64,000 bases of DNA from an uncultured Collinsella sp. GTDB lineage: Bacteria > Actinomycetota > Coriobacteriia > Coriobacteriales > Coriobacteriaceae. Location of the stretch: NCBI GenBank assembly GCA_905209455.1, contig CAJLTA010000005.1:40497-104496 (forward strand). Direction: 5' to 3'. Shown piece after piece: positions 1-8,204 of this stretch. The notes under the pieces are model-generated. The model ran no database searches, was not told where the DNA came from, and worked only from the letters and a program-made list of their open reading frames with translations. Every line of letters begins with the position of its first letter. The stretch's first letter is position 1. The position numbers and the translations under genes are program-made.

Positions 1-2
1 TC

Positions 3-350
3 GCGGGCGCAGTGTCATCCCCCTGGGGACCATATGCGTGGGCGGTATTTTCCATTCCCTGCGCCGCGGTATTCGCGCTGATTTCCTTTGCCATGAAGCG
101 CATCGCCGGGATCTCTTGGCACGCAGGCGACTATCTCACGCTGGCTATAGCCCTCACGGCTGTACTTCCCATTGGAACCGTGTTCGAGTTTCTCGCCATC
201 CATCTCCTGTGTGCGTGCGGCCTCGAACTCGCCATCAGGTTCATCCCCACATGGGCCCGCCTCAAGGACAACGTCCCCTACAACGCCGTGCTGTCGGTGG
301 GCCTGGTCGGGGCGACGCTAATCGCAATCTTGAAAGGTTATCTGCTATGA
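3..350 (+). CDS. Prepilin peptidase (A24, TadV/CpaA-like), 5'-truncated
   Basis: The frame is open to the window edge, so this is the C-terminal part of a gene beginning upstream. It shows several hydrophobic segments and an AGDYLTL stretch matching the GxGD-type aspartyl catalytic loop of type IV prepilin peptidases, followed by a hydrophobic helix and a VPYNAVLSVG segment typical of the family's last membrane region. Such enzymes cleave and sometimes methylate Flp prepilins at the membrane. Its stop overlaps the next start (ATGA), and a run of Tad genes follows, which supports the assignment. The Flp pilin gene itself is not seen and may lie upstream. Confidence 0.7.
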   Translation, partial: AGAVSSPWGPYAWAVFSIPCAAVFALISFAMKRIAGISWHAGDYLTLAIALTAVLPIGTVFEFLAIHLLCACGLELAIRFIPTWARLKDNVPYNAVLSVGLVGATLIAILKGYLL

Positions 351-796
351 GGTCTAAACGTAGGGGGCTCAGGGCCGTCATGGTGACCCAGCTCGTCCTT
401 CTCCTTCCCATCATGATCGCCATGCTCGCCCTCGTCGTGGATTGCGCGAACATGAGCAGATGCAAGGCCCTCGCATCTGCCGCCGCATCCGAGGGCGCAC
501 GCCACGCCGCGGCAAACCCCGATCTGGCCGATTCCGAGATTGAGTCCTATGTCAGGGGGGCTATCGGACTCGATGACAGCTGCACAGTCGATATCGAGCG
601 CAAGGCACTCGCTCCAAAGGACGTGACGCTCAGGGTGGGGGATAAATCCAGGGACTCTTCCATCGAGCGCGAATCGGTGACGGTAAATGTCCAGATTCCG
701 TGCCGGCGTGTCTTCACCTTGGCAGTCTTCGACGGCCTTGCGGAAAGCGAGCCCGAGTCCTCTTCTGCCACCGCGATCTCATCGGAGGTGAAGTGA
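347..796 (+). CDS. TadE/TadG-like minor pseudopilin
   Basis: This 149-residue protein has a short basic N-terminus, one hydrophobic helix at roughly residues 12-34 and a small extracellular domain. That is the plan of TadE/TadG minor pilins, which lack a classical signal peptidase I site and sit in the membrane through the N-terminal helix. The start was chosen at the ATG overlapping the upstream stop (ATGA) rather than the longer open frame, which has no support. It is the first of three consecutive proteins of this type, as in many monoderm Tad loci. Function is inferred from architecture and neighbours; the sequence itself diverges from named TadE proteins. Confidence 0.6.
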   Translation: MRSKRRGLRAVMVTQLVLLLPIMIAMLALVVDCANMSRCKALASAAASEGARHAAANPDLADSEIESYVRGAIGLDDSCTVDIERKALAPKDVTLRVGDKSRDSSIERESVTVNVQIPCRRVFTLAVFDGLAESEPESSSATAISSEVK

Positions 797-1269
797 TGGT
801 GCGCAACACCCGGACGCCCAAGGCACTCATCTCGACCGAGTTCATCTTCGTGTTCCCGATCGCCCTCACCGTCGTGCTCGCCATCATGGGCTTCGGCTTC
901 ACCGGCTACCAGCGCGCAAGGATCGACTATTCGCTTGCCCACCTCGCGGACCAGCTTCCCGCGGGATGGGACTCCATGGACGCAGACATCCTCGTGGCCG
1001 AGCTCGTGAGCGCGTCTGCCGACGTGGACCCCGGCCACCTCACGGTGAAAAACGCCTCAGTCTCCCTCGATTCAGACGAGGACCTCGGACATGGAAGCGC
1101 CGTGGCAGGCGACCTGGGCACCGAGAACCTCAGGACCGAGCGCAAGACCGTGACGGTGTCGGCGGAGATCATCTACGACTACCCGGCGCCCTACAACGTA
1201 TTCGGCAAGAGATCCGTGCGCAAGATCACGCGCTCCTACATCAGCTACTCGGACTGGGAGGTCATCTAG
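796..1269 (+). CDS. TadE-like pseudopilin
   Basis: This 157-residue protein carries STEFIFVFPIALTVVLAIMG near its N-terminus, a glutamate-containing hydrophobic helix very like the TadE motif, in which a conserved Glu follows the processing region. The remainder is a mixed beta-rich domain ending in aromatic residues. The start ATG overlaps the stop of the preceding gene (TGATG), indicating translational coupling. It probably acts in Flp pilus priming or length control at the outer face of the membrane. The TadE class is well supported by the N-terminal helix; the exact role is inference. Confidence 0.65.
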   Translation: MVRNTRTPKALISTEFIFVFPIALTVVLAIMGFGFTGYQRARIDYSLAHLADQLPAGWDSMDADILVAELVSASADVDPGHLTVKNASVSLDSDEDLGHGSAVAGDLGTENLRTERKTVTVSAEIIYDYPAPYNVFGKRSVRKITRSYISYSDWEVI

Positions 1270-1917
1270 ATGAAGTGCCTTGTACGCAGGGGGAGAGGAG
1301 CCCGCGCCCAGCTCACGACCTTCTTCGTCGTGATGCTCATCCCCCTGTCGCTCTTAATTGCCCTCGCGGTCGACCTCGGCGGCGCTCTCGCCTACAGGAC
1401 ATGGCAGGGCTCACTCCTCGAAAGCACGCGCCAATCCTGCTTCGGCGAGGCCAATGCCGTCAAATACGCCGACAACCCGGGCGAGGAGGCACGCTCCGAG
1501 GTACTCGAGATGCTAAAGGCCAACGGCTATACGGGAAAGGTCAAGGTCTACTACGTCGAGGCACCGGAGGACCTGTGTGGGGCGGCAGACCGATATGCCG
1601 GCGTCTACGTGATTTTGGAGGGAACCTGGCCGTCGACATTCGCTAGGTTCGCGGGCATCGACGAACTCAAGGTTCGATCCGATGCGGTATGGACGCTCCA
1701 TCCCTATTCATCCACGACGGTATGGCGCCCGGCAGACACCGGAAACGGCTGGTGTGAGTACACGATCGACAAGGACGGCAACGTGGCGACGAAAACGGGA
1801 GTCTGCTCGCTCGACGATGCGCCCGAAAGCCTCTCCAAGGCCGTGAGGGACATGCTGCCGGCCCCGTCGGGAGGCTCCGGAAAGTCCGGTGAATCAACGC
1901 CCGGCGGCACCGAATAG
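1270..1917 (+). CDS. TadG-like pilus assembly protein
   Basis: This 215-residue protein starts directly after the previous stop. It has a basic leader, a hydrophobic helix (residues about 18-42, ending ALAVDLGGALAYR) and an extracytoplasmic region with four cysteines, then a Gly/Ser-rich tail. TadG-type proteins anchor or extend Flp pili through an N-terminal membrane helix and an external domain. The paired cysteines (around residues 57 and 102, and 162 and 179) could form disulfides. It is the last gene of the first transcription block: a strong terminator follows 45 bases downstream. Confidence 0.55.
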   Translation: MKCLVRRGRGARAQLTTFFVVMLIPLSLLIALAVDLGGALAYRTWQGSLLESTRQSCFGEANAVKYADNPGEEARSEVLEMLKANGYTGKVKVYYVEAPEDLCGAADRYAGVYVILEGTWPSTFARFAGIDELKVRSDAVWTLHPYSSTTVWRPADTGNGWCEYTIDKDGNVATKTGVCSLDDAPESLSKAVRDMLPAPSGGSGKSGESTPGGTE

Positions 1918-1942
1918 CGCCTATCGCAAAGCTATCCAAGTT

Positions 1943-1962
1943 TGTCACCCGATGGCACCAAA
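1943..1962 (-). promoter_or_regulatory. Repeated 20-bp motif, copy A (TTTGGTGCCA-N3-GGTGACA)
   Basis: On the minus strand this reads TTTGGTGCCA, three bases, GGTGACA. The same 20-bp pattern recurs at 9,245 and 33,478. It contains two near-identical heptamers (GGTGCCA and GGTGACA) whose starts are 10 bp apart, about one helical turn, suggesting a tandem protein-binding site. A hairpin lies immediately beside it. No known regulator is assigned. Confidence 0.5.
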
Positions 1963-1999
1963 TCGCCCCGCACGGGAACACGTGCGGGGCGATTCTTTA
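1962..1999 (+). terminator. Rho-independent terminator after the pseudopilin genes
   Basis: A perfect 13-bp stem (ATCGCCCCGCACG, 1,962-1,974, and its complement, 1,981-1,993) with a 6-base loop is followed by TCTTTAT. It separates the pseudopilin block from the HTH-cpaB-cpaF block. Confidence 0.8.
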
Positions 2000-2041
2000 T
2001 ATGTCGGAATAGCACGACAGATCGGAGGACCCTTGGGTCTG

Positions 2042-2263
2042 ATGTACGACCTGATGCGCCAGGGGAGATACGACCTCATGCCTGCGCTGCTGACGTCGCG
2101 CGAGGCGGCGGACGCGGTCGGTGTCACCCCCAGGACCATCGAGAGGATGTGTGCGGCGGGAAAGCTCGAGGGCGCCCGTTTCGGTAACCGCTGGCGCGTC
2201 AACCGTGACTCGCTGCTCAGGTATTCGGGACTCCTCGGTCCCGGGAAGGAAACTAGACGATGA
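2042..2263 (+). CDS. Excisionase/MerR-like helix-turn-helix protein
   Basis: This small protein (73 residues from the ATG at 2,042) consists mainly of an HTH_17-type domain: LTSREAADAVGVTPRTIERM, then GRFGNRWRVNRD-like wing residues (ARFGNRWRV). Such domains occur in phage and ICE excisionases and in small transcription regulators. A GGAGG lies at 2,024-2,028; a TTG at 2,033 in the same frame would give 76 residues with closer spacing, so the start is uncertain. It follows a terminator and its stop overlaps the start of the CpaB gene. It may regulate the pilus block or act as a recombination directionality factor; the sequence does not decide. Confidence 0.7.
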   Translation: MYDLMRQGRYDLMPALLTSREAADAVGVTPRTIERMCAAGKLEGARFGNRWRVNRDSLLRYSGLLGPGKETRR

Positions 2264-3228
2264 AGAGAAGGTCCCAGCAGGAGATCAAGGCGGAGATCGC
2301 CCAGGTCGAGGAAGAAGAGCGTGTGGCCATATCGGCCGGGCGCATGCGCAGCGCCGACAGGCTCCACGGTCGCAAGCAGGCACTCGGCCACGAGCTTGTG
2401 CGAGCCATGGAACGGGAGGCCGCCATGGGAGCGACCACGTCAGCTGCCATGCCCAACACGAACCCCATGCCCAACACGGCCCCCAAGACCGCCATGAGCG
2501 GTCAGAGGACAACTGCCACGGCAGGAGCCGCGACAGCCCGTCGACAGCGCGGGCCTCAGCCCGGAGGAACCCGCAATGACCATAGGCTCGCCGCCGTGGC
2601 CGGCGTGGCGATTGCCGTCGCCGTCGCGACGGTCGGCTTTTCCGGTTGGCGCTGGACTCAGGCGCAGGGCGAACTGACGCGCCTCGAGCAGTCGACCGTC
2701 AAGGTCGTCACCGTCACACGCGACGTGGCCCCCGGCGAGTTGATCGACTCGGCGGATCTCACGATCGCGAGCGTGCCCAAGGCGTTTGCGCCCAAGGACG
2801 CCGCAAAGAAAGTCTCCGATGTGGCAGGGCGCCAGTCCGTGGTCCAGCAGACATCCGGCACCGCGGTCTCGCTCTCTTCCGTCTCCGGCTCCAAGAAACC
2901 GGCCTCGATCGCCACCGCCGTGACCGAAGGGCATGTCGCCTACACCGTCGCGCTCGATAGCTCGACCGGCCTCTCGCCGCTGCTCTCCGTCGGCGATAAG
3001 GTCGATGTCCTCGCGAGCGTGAACGACGGCCAGGTCGTGACGACGGAGCGCCTGGCCGATTCGATCCGCGTTCTCGCGCTCGACGGAAACTTGTCGGGCA
3101 CCAAGTCCGACGGCTACTCGAACGTCACCATCGAGGTGACCGAGGACCAGGCCCTCGCACTCTCCAGCGCGAGCGGTATCAGACTCGTCGCCCTTCCCGA
3201 GACGGGGGAGGCGAACAATGCTGAATAG
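2260..3228 (+). CDS. cpaB: Flp pilus assembly protein CpaB (RcpC), SAF domain
   Basis: This 322-residue protein has a charged N-terminal region of about 105 residues (coiled-coil-like start, then a low-complexity stretch with MPNTNPMPNT repeats), one membrane helix at about 110-130 and an extracytoplasmic SAF/CpaB domain (VTVTRDVAPGELIDSADL onward). CpaB/RcpC proteins belong to the Tad assembly machine at the cell envelope. The cytoplasmic extension ahead of the helix is longer than in typical CpaB proteins. It overlaps the HTH gene upstream and the CpaF gene downstream, so the three are probably co-translated. Confidence 0.8.
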   Translation: MKRRSQQEIKAEIAQVEEEERVAISAGRMRSADRLHGRKQALGHELVRAMEREAAMGATTSAAMPNTNPMPNTAPKTAMSGQRTTATAGAATARRQRGPQPGGTRNDHRLAAVAGVAIAVAVATVGFSGWRWTQAQGELTRLEQSTVKVVTVTRDVAPGELIDSADLTIASVPKAFAPKDAAKKVSDVAGRQSVVQQTSGTAVSLSSVSGSKKPASIATAVTEGHVAYTVALDSSTGLSPLLSVGDKVDVLASVNDGQVVTTERLADSIRVLALDGNLSGTKSDGYSNVTIEVTEDQALALSSASGIRLVALPETGEANNAE

Positions 3229-4519
3229 GGACCTGCTCATAATCGAGCGTGACGCCGTGCGCCAGGCAACCGGAGTCTTGACGGCGGCCAGCGAAGCATC
3301 CGAAAGCAGCGAGCAGAGGGACGCACGCGCGCGCGATCTCCTTGCCGATATTGTCGATTCCATCCCCGAAGGCTCTCGTCTGGACGACAACTCCTTCGAG
3401 GCGGTTATTCAGGCCGGCATCAACGACCTGTACTATCTCGGTCCCATCGAGGAGCTGCTTCCCGATACCTCGATCTCGGAAATCATGGTCAACGCCCCGG
3501 ACGACGTCTGGGTCGAGCGAGCGGGCATGCTGCAGAAGACCCCGGTGGCATTCGAGGATGACGAACATGTCAAGTTCGTCATCAACCGAATCGCGTCAGC
3601 CGACGGCCGGCGCTGCGACGAGGCGCAACCGCTGTGCGACTGCATCCTCAACCGTCCCGGCGCCATCTTCAACGGCTCGCGCGTGGCGGCGACAGCCAAG
3701 GGCATCGCCGTCGACCACAACATCCTCAATATCCGAAAGTTTCGACCCGACGCCGTGGAACCCGAGGACCTCATGGCGCTGGGCACCTTCGACCAGCGTA
3801 TGCTGGAGTTCATGGAGGCGATCGTCCTCGGCCGCATGAACATCGTGATCGCCGGCAGCACGGGTTCGGGCAAGACGACGCTACTCAACGCCTGCTCCTC
3901 CTTCATCCCCGACAACCAGCGCATCGTCACAATCGAGGACGCGCCGGAGCTACGCCTCCAAAAGCCCCATGTCGTGCGCAAGACCGCACGTCGACCCAAC
4001 ATCGAGGGCGAGGGCGAGATCACCATCCGACAGCTCGTCATCCATGCGCTGCGCGAGCGCCCCGACCGCATCATCGTCGGCGAGTGCCGCGGCGGCGAGG
4101 CGTTCGATATGATCCAGGCGATGATGACGGGCCACGAGGGATCCCTCACGACCGTGCACTCCTCCAACGCGCGCGAGGCAACGACCCGCCTGCGCTCCAT
4201 GATCCAGCAGACCGGAACCGAGATGCGAAGCGAGCAGATCATGGAACTCATCGCCTCGGCCATCGACTTCATCGTCTTCGTGAACCGCTTCGACATCGAC
4301 GGTTCGCGCAAGATCACCGAGATCGCCGAGGTGCAGGGCATGCAGGGCGATGTCATCACGATCGGCACCATCATGCGCTTCGAACAGACGGGCTTCTCCG
4401 AGGACGGCAAGGTTCTCGGAGAGTTCATGCCCACCGGCGAGCGCATCACCCCGGCGCACCACGAGAAGCTCTTCGCGCGCGGCGTCTACGTCGACGACGA
4501 TTTCTGGTTCCGTCGATGA
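3218..4519 (+). CDS. cpaF: Tad pilus assembly ATPase CpaF/TadA
   Basis: This 433-residue secretion ATPase of the VirB11/CpaF family powers Flp pilus polymerisation from the cytoplasmic face. Visible motifs are a Walker A (GSTGSGKTT, about residue 212), an Asp box/Walker B region around RIVTIEDAPEL, and the family signature IIVGECRGGEAFDMIQAM followed by TGHEGSLTTVHS. An N-terminal domain containing ISEIMVNAPDDVWVER matches CpaF. Length fits the family. The ATG lies 11 bases inside the cpaB end, and the stop overlaps tadB. Confidence 0.95.
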   Translation: MLNRDLLIIERDAVRQATGVLTAASEASESSEQRDARARDLLADIVDSIPEGSRLDDNSFEAVIQAGINDLYYLGPIEELLPDTSISEIMVNAPDDVWVERAGMLQKTPVAFEDDEHVKFVINRIASADGRRCDEAQPLCDCILNRPGAIFNGSRVAATAKGIAVDHNILNIRKFRPDAVEPEDLMALGTFDQRMLEFMEAIVLGRMNIVIAGSTGSGKTTLLNACSSFIPDNQRIVTIEDAPELRLQKPHVVRKTARRPNIEGEGEITIRQLVIHALRERPDRIIVGECRGGEAFDMIQAMMTGHEGSLTTVHSSNAREATTRLRSMIQQTGTEMRSEQIMELIASAIDFIVFVNRFDIDGSRKITEIAEVQGMQGDVITIGTIMRFEQTGFSEDGKVLGEFMPTGERITPAHHEKLFARGVYVDDDFWFRR

Positions 4520-5418
4520 GCGGGCAGATTTCCCCGGCGGCCCTCATCCCCGCGCTGCCGGCGGTATCGATGGGAATAGCTCTGTTCCTGACGGCCAGAA
4601 AGCTGCGCGTCGAGCGCGAGCGCGCGGAGACGGGGCCCCTTCCGGAGAACCCCTTCGGAAAGGCCGGCGGGAATCGCCTGGCCGAGGCCCTGCGCCGCGT
4701 GTGCCAGGGCGCCGCGCCCCAGCTGTCGGTCTCCGAGGCCGCACAGCTGTGGGCCGTCATCGCCTTCGCCCCCTCCGTGCTCATCCTTGCCACCGGCTCT
4801 GCCGTGGGCGCCCTGGCCGCGCTCCCGCTCGGAATCGCGGCCTTCCCGATTTGGGTAAGGCTGAAACGCGGGACGGAGCAGGGCCTTTTCGAGGAACAGC
4901 TCGGCGAGGCCATGCCGCTGATCGCATCGAATCTGCGCACGGGCGCCTCCGTCGCGCAGTCGGTCGCCCCCGTCGCTGAGCACATGGCGGAACCCCTGAA
5001 ATCGGAGTTTTCCGTCCTAGAGCGCGACCTGCGCAACGGTCGCCCCATCGAGCAGGCCCTCGACGACATGGCCCTGAGAACCGATAGCTCGAATCTGAGG
5101 CTCTACTCCATAGCCGTCTCCGTCTCCCAGCAGACCGGCGGCTCGCTCTCCGAGATCACGGAGCGAGTGGGCGAGGCCATCCGGGCAAAGGTCAAGGCCA
5201 AGCGCTCGGCAGAGGCCAAGACGTCCTCGGCGCGATTTGAGGCGAAGCTCGTCGGCTTCGCACCGATCGTCATGCTGCTGCTCATGTCGTTGAGCTCGGA
5301 GGTCCACAGGGAGTTTTTCATGACGCCCGCGGGCTGGGCATGCCTTGCCGTCGGCGCCGTGCTCGATATCTTGGGCTTCTTGGTCCTCAAGCAAATCAGC
5401 AACATCAGGTACGACTAG
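4516..5418 (+). CDS. tadB: Tad pilus inner-membrane protein TadB
   Basis: This 300-residue type II secretion F (GspF-like) membrane protein has an N-terminal helix, a hydrophobic pair around residues 75-110, a cytoplasmic domain with EAMPLIASNLRTGASVAQSV and the pattern SVSQQTGGSLSEITERV, and two C-terminal helices. TadB and TadC form the membrane platform moved by CpaF. The start is the ATG overlapping the cpaF stop (ATGA at 4,516). tadC follows after 10 bases. Confidence 0.9.
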   Translation: MSGQISPAALIPALPAVSMGIALFLTARKLRVERERAETGPLPENPFGKAGGNRLAEALRRVCQGAAPQLSVSEAAQLWAVIAFAPSVLILATGSAVGALAALPLGIAAFPIWVRLKRGTEQGLFEEQLGEAMPLIASNLRTGASVAQSVAPVAEHMAEPLKSEFSVLERDLRNGRPIEQALDDMALRTDSSNLRLYSIAVSVSQQTGGSLSEITERVGEAIRAKVKAKRSAEAKTSSARFEAKLVGFAPIVMLLLMSLSSEVHREFFMTPAGWACLAVGAVLDILGFLVLKQISNIRYD

Positions 5419-5428
5419 GGGAGCTCAG

Positions 5429-6298
5429 ATGTTCGAAACGATAACGACCGGCTTTATAATCCTTCTTCTGGGTATAGTCGCGGGCCTCGGCGCGGATATC
5501 GCCCTCAAGCGAATCTTCGGGCTCGAGACGGCTATCGAGGAGGAGGCACCCTCGGCGCTTCCCGGCATCGCCGAGAAGGTGTCCGACGTCGTATCGAGGC
5601 TCGCGCCGGTTTCCCGCTCGGTCCTGGACTCCACGCGGGACTCCCTCGACCGCGCAGGCCTCACCATGCAGCCGGCGACCTTCTGGGCCTTCCGCGTCGC
5701 ATGCGCGGCCGGATTCATCGCAGCGGGCCTCATCGCCTCGGTCTTCATCGGCGGTCCCAAGGGTCTCGGCGCCTTTGCCGCGATGGTCCTCATGGGACTC
5801 GCGGTGCCGCAGCTTTGGCTCTTCAACGAGCGTTCGAAATGGCGCGATGAGCTCGACAGGCAGCTTCCCGACGCACTGGATCTTCTCGCTATCTGCATGT
5901 CGGCGGGTTCGTCCATCGACTTCGCCCTCCATACGGTCGGCAGCAGGATGGATGGCGCCATCGCGCGCGGCTTCGAGCGCGTGGCCAACGAGGCCAGCTT
6001 CTCATCGCGCACCGAGGCGCTCCTGCGCTTCGCGGAACGCGCGCGCGTACCCTCCCTCACCATCTTCGCAGCCTCGTTCGCGCAGTCCGAGCGCGCCGGC
6101 GGCTCGCTTGTCGACATCATCCGCGACCAGGCGGAAACCGTCCGTGAGCAGCGGCGCCTCAAGGTTGAATCTGAAATCGAGAAGCTGAGCTCCAAGATGC
6201 TCTTCCCGATCATCATCTTCATCCTGCCAGTGTTCCTGATCGTCGTTCTCGCGCCCGTGGTGGCGCAGATCGCCCAGACATTCACCTCCCTCATGTAG
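5429..6298 (+). CDS. tadC: Tad pilus inner-membrane protein TadC
   Basis: This 289-residue second GspF-type platform protein has an N-terminal membrane helix, a hydrophobic pair near residues 95-130, the cytoplasmic motif LPDALDLLAICMSAGSSIDF, the family-typical FAQSERAGGSLVDIIRDQAE and a long C-terminal hydrophobic segment. The start ATG at 5,429 follows GGGGAG at suitable spacing; the longer open frame extends into tadB and was rejected. It is adjacent to tadB, as in other Tad loci. Confidence 0.9.
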   Translation: MFETITTGFIILLLGIVAGLGADIALKRIFGLETAIEEEAPSALPGIAEKVSDVVSRLAPVSRSVLDSTRDSLDRAGLTMQPATFWAFRVACAAGFIAAGLIASVFIGGPKGLGAFAAMVLMGLAVPQLWLFNERSKWRDELDRQLPDALDLLAICMSAGSSIDFALHTVGSRMDGAIARGFERVANEASFSSRTEALLRFAERARVPSLTIFAASFAQSERAGGSLVDIIRDQAETVREQRRLKVESEIEKLSSKMLFPIIIFILPVFLIVVLAPVVAQIAQTFTSLM

Positions 6299-6308
6299 GA
6301 GACGTCCC

Positions 6309-6686
6309 ATGAGCTTCGAATACGATATCCCCTGTGTGGCCACGACGAGGTCCGGTGCCAAAGTTCCAATTTCCCTGAGGGCCGCCAAGACCTTCAGGGA
6401 CAAGGCGATCGGGTATATGGGGGCCCGGTCGATCGCAAAGTCCTGCGGGACGGTCTACGCGAGGGGCAGGTCCATCCATACCCTGTTCATGCGAATCCCG
6501 GTCGATGTCTGCTGGATAGGCCGTTTCGACCCCTCGAGCCAATCTTGGCCCGTCGTCTCGCTAGACGCCTCGGTTCCCCCCTGGCGTGTTCTTTTCGCGC
6601 CGCGAGGGGCAGTCGGCGGCATCGAGATCGCACCCGGCACGTTCACCGAGTCAGACCGGCCGCTGTCCATCAGGAGACTCGATTGA
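6309..6686 (+). CDS. DUF192 family protein
   Basis: This 125-residue protein shows the DUF192 pattern: a GYMGARS stretch in the RGLM position, a central FMRIPVDVCWI matching the usual MxxxxxPLDVxFI, and a C-terminal GGIEIAPGT in the place of the vLElpaG motif. The family has a beta-barrel fold and is often coded beside Tad pilus genes, but its biochemical role is not established. A good ribosome site (AGGAGACGTCCC) precedes the ATG; the stop overlaps the next start (TGATG). No signal peptide is evident, unlike many DUF192 members. Confidence 0.7.
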   Translation: MSFEYDIPCVATTRSGAKVPISLRAAKTFRDKAIGYMGARSIAKSCGTVYARGRSIHTLFMRIPVDVCWIGRFDPSSQSWPVVSLDASVPPWRVLFAPRGAVGGIEIAPGTFTESDRPLSIRRLD

Positions 6687-8176
6687 TGCGTTATGACGCC
6701 GATAGGCTCGTACATGGAGCCTGCACGGCGCTCGCCGTCCTCCTGTCAACGGCTATCATAGCCATGATCCCAGCCATTCGTCCGGCGGGAACCCTGGATA
6801 CGGACGGCTGGTTTCTCCTGGCCTCGGGGCGCGAGGTCATCGAAACCGGGGTACCGAGTATAAACCCGTTTACCGCAGCCGGCGGCAGGGGCATCGTGCT
6901 CCAGCAGTGGCTCCACGACGCATGGCTCTACCTGTCCTGGAAGGCCGCGGGCTACACGGGCGTCGCCGTCTCCGTGACGATTCCCGCCGCACTCGCCCTG
7001 TGGGCCTATTCCGGCGCCGTCTGCAGGTTGGCGCATGACCCGCGCCACCGTTGGGCACCGCTGCTAATCAGTGCCATCGGGTTTGCCCTCATGGCCTCAT
7101 GTCTGTCCATCCGTCCGTCACTTTGGACTGCCGCGCTGCTGTTCTTCACCATATCCGCCTGCCTGGAGTGGCGCCGCGGCGCCGACCCTCGGTGCCTGCT
7201 GGCGCTTCCGTTCGTGTCGATGTTGTCTGTAAATCTGCAGGCGGCGCTTTGGCCCTTGCCCGCCGCTGCCGCCGCGTGCTTCCTGCTCCCCGAAGAGGGC
7301 GAGATCTTGCCGCATGGGGACGCCGGGGCGCTTCGCGCCTGGGGGCGCTCAAGGCTGCCCCTGCTCGCAGCGGTTGCCGGAATGGCGGCGGGGTCTCTTG
7401 TGAACCCATATTTCATCGACGGCTCGCTCTATTTGCTCCGCTCGCTCGGGGCCGCATCCTACGGTGGGGTCATCCTCGAGCTGAAACCGGTTTGGATGAT
7501 GCCCGACGCGGCACTGTTCTGGGGCATCTCGATCTTTATGGCCCTCACGTCGTGCGCCCTTGCGCGGCGGTTCCCGCCCAGATGGCTTCTGGCATTTTGG
7601 GTGGCGTCCGCAATCGCCGGGGCGCTCGCCGTCAGGTGCCTTTGGATAACATGGACGACCTCATTTCTCGTCGTCGCCTCATCTGTCGCCCAAGGGGGTG
7701 CGCTCGGCCGCCACGCACATCGCATACTCATTGCCGGGAGAGCCGCCCTGTGTGTCGTGTTGGCGGTCGCCGTAGTCAACAGCGGGCTCGACTCGCTTGA
7801 TTCGACGACACGCGGCGTTGAGTCCGGGTGGAGGGGAGTCGACTCGGATATGGCGCAGATCGTCGACGAGCTGGGCGCAAACCCGGGTCGCATCTGGTCC
7901 GAGGACGCCACGGTCATGAACTACCTCGAGTGGGCGAAGGTGCCTGTGACCTACGATCTGCGTCCCGAGATCTGGTCCGAGGCAATCTCGGGCAACGGCG
8001 GGATGGACGATTACCGCGCCTACGTGGACAGCCTGGAAGGTGGCTACGGGGTCCTCGGGGAGGATGGCTGGACATGGGCGATCGTGAGGGAATCAGACGT
8101 GAAACGCTTCGGGAAGGCCTGCCCCGACGCCGAGAAGACGGCAAGCGGCAGGGGATACGTGCTCTATCGGTTGTGA
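6686..8176 (+). CDS. Polytopic membrane protein, GT-C glycosyltransferase-like
   Basis: This 496-residue protein has about nine to ten predicted membrane helices and a C-terminal soluble domain of about 110 residues. After the first helix the loop DTDGWFLLASGREVIETG followed by NPFT and QQWLHDAWLY resembles the first external loop of GT-C type (PMT/ArnT-like) transferases, with acidic residues near the membrane. The C-terminal region (GRIWSEDATVMNYLEW onward) resembles the soluble tail of the same proteins. A role in glycosylating Flp pili is possible given translational coupling to the Tad operon, but it is inference; no named family could be fixed. Confidence 0.5.
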   Translation: MRYDADRLVHGACTALAVLLSTAIIAMIPAIRPAGTLDTDGWFLLASGREVIETGVPSINPFTAAGGRGIVLQQWLHDAWLYLSWKAAGYTGVAVSVTIPAALALWAYSGAVCRLAHDPRHRWAPLLISAIGFALMASCLSIRPSLWTAALLFFTISACLEWRRGADPRCLLALPFVSMLSVNLQAALWPLPAAAAACFLLPEEGEILPHGDAGALRAWGRSRLPLLAAVAGMAAGSLVNPYFIDGSLYLLRSLGAASYGGVILELKPVWMMPDAALFWGISIFMALTSCALARRFPPRWLLAFWVASAIAGALAVRCLWITWTTSFLVVASSVAQGGALGRHAHRILIAGRAALCVVLAVAVVNSGLDSLDSTTRGVESGWRGVDSDMAQIVDELGANPGRIWSEDATVMNYLEWAKVPVTYDLRPEIWSEAISGNGGMDDYRAYVDSLEGGYGVLGEDGWTWAIVRESDVKRFGKACPDAEKTASGRGYVLYRL

Positions 8177-8204
8177 TATGAAATTGATTGATGGGTGATG
8201 ACGA

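Noticed and set aside
3634..4515. Upstream extension of the tadB frame through cpaF
   Set aside because: Arg/His-rich shadow of CpaF; a coupled ATG at 4,516 explains the start.
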